Source: an uncultured Erysipelotrichaceae bacterium | GTDB taxonomy: Bacteria > Bacillota_I > Bacilli_A > RF39 > UBA660 | Assembly (NCBI GenBank): GCA_902768065.1 | Contig: CACXJP010000005.1 | Span: forward strand, 1-50,560 | Reading direction: 5' to 3' | Length of the DNA: 50,560 nt | In this document: positions 50,552-50,560 of the stretch, one piece after another | How positions within the stretch are numbered: position 1 is the first letter of the stretch | How the letters are laid out: the number at the start of each line of letters is the position of its first letter | Notes under the pieces: model-generated | What the model was told of the DNA's origin: nothing | Seen by the model: the letters and a program-made list of their open reading frames with translations, nothing else | Database searches by the model: none | Program-made: the position numbers and the translations under genes

Positions 50552-50560
50552 ATGGCTTCA
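50552..50560 (+). CDS. First codons of the putative IS transposase orfA (truncated)
   Basis: ATG 50552 (Met-Ala-Ser, cut by the window end), 11 bases after AGGAGG. Identity as transposase is inferred from the IS3-like end only. Confidence 0.45.

Larger units (their letters stand above)
50462..50560 (+). mobile_element. Left end of an IS3-family-like insertion sequence (truncated by window)
   Basis: TGAAATGCACCCCTTAGAGTAGACAC resembles the terminal repeat of IS3-type elements (A/T-T-GCACCCC...TAGACA). It is followed by a -10-like TGATAAAAT (50515-50523), a hairpin that includes AGGAGG, and ATG 50552. The start of an orfA-type protein is expected next. The right end lies outside the window, so completeness, copy number and target duplication cannot be seen. 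Confidence 0.6.

Noticed and set aside
1..50560. CRISPR array or TGA-as-Trp genetic code
   Set aside because: No regularly spaced repeats were found; TGA ends several conserved genes at the expected place and Trp is encoded by TGG.

Overview
The window is strongly AT-rich and every gene recognised lies on the + strand. It uses the standard code: TGA terminates several clear genes, for example the overlapping stop at 21864-21866. Three sporulation genes (spoIVB, spoIIGA and sigE) sit together with Gram-positive-type genes such as the LTA-synthase-like enzyme, YitT, a pssA-psd pair and xseA/xseB. This points to an uncultured low-GC Bacillota, probably class Bacilli, with spore-forming ancestry. 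The species cannot be named from the sequence alone.

Region 1 (1-13006) is an accessory block and the most interesting part. It holds three tandem polymorphic-toxin-like units. Where the 5' end is inside the window (units 2 and 3), each opens with the same 40-nt leader, the same N-terminal peptide (MGDSxxGFDASKYMYD) and N-terminal dockerin/EF-hand-like repeats. Each unit ends in a different putative effector domain followed by different small or enzymatic genes. Unit 1 (cut by the window start) ends in a transglutaminase-like Cys-His-Asp domain and is followed by a 96-aa protein and an alpha/beta hydrolase. Unit 2 ends in an HEAGH metallopeptidase-like domain and is followed by a 91-aa protein. 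Unit 3 ends in a DUF3626-like ADP-ribosyltransferase domain and is followed by an ADP-ribosylglycohydrolase, a chemically matched toxin/antidote pair. Units 1 and 2 share a near-identical core that stops abruptly at the effector boundary, as in tip exchange by recombination. Units 2 and 3 are interrupted by frameshifts.

Region 2 (13141-33003) is mostly housekeeping: an acyl-CoA ligase, queH, murC, tRNA-Glu(CTC), trxB, a patatin-like lipase, tag, a heterodimeric ABC exporter, mutS, nusB, xseA and xseB, with several small unknown membrane or cysteine-rich proteins between them.

Region 3 (33036-37178) has a frameshifted gene with a SipW-type leader, then spoIVB, a small membrane protein, spoIIGA, sigE and tdk. 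SpoIIGA is expected to process pro-SigE, and SpoIVB acts later in the sigma-K checkpoint.

Region 4 (37274-50438) carries a J-domain protein, a stand-alone transglutaminase-like protein related in layout to the unit 1 effector, an ABC transporter operon that includes an Imm33/DUF2185 protein, a YitT transporter, a degenerate zincin, a Nudix hydrolase, and an envelope-lipid group (LTA-synthase-like enzyme, pssA, psd, flippase-like protein). An IS3-type insertion sequence begins at the right edge (about 50462). Most transcription units end in compact hairpin-T-run terminators, often overlapping the stop codon, and many start from an extended -10 of the form TGnTATAAT.
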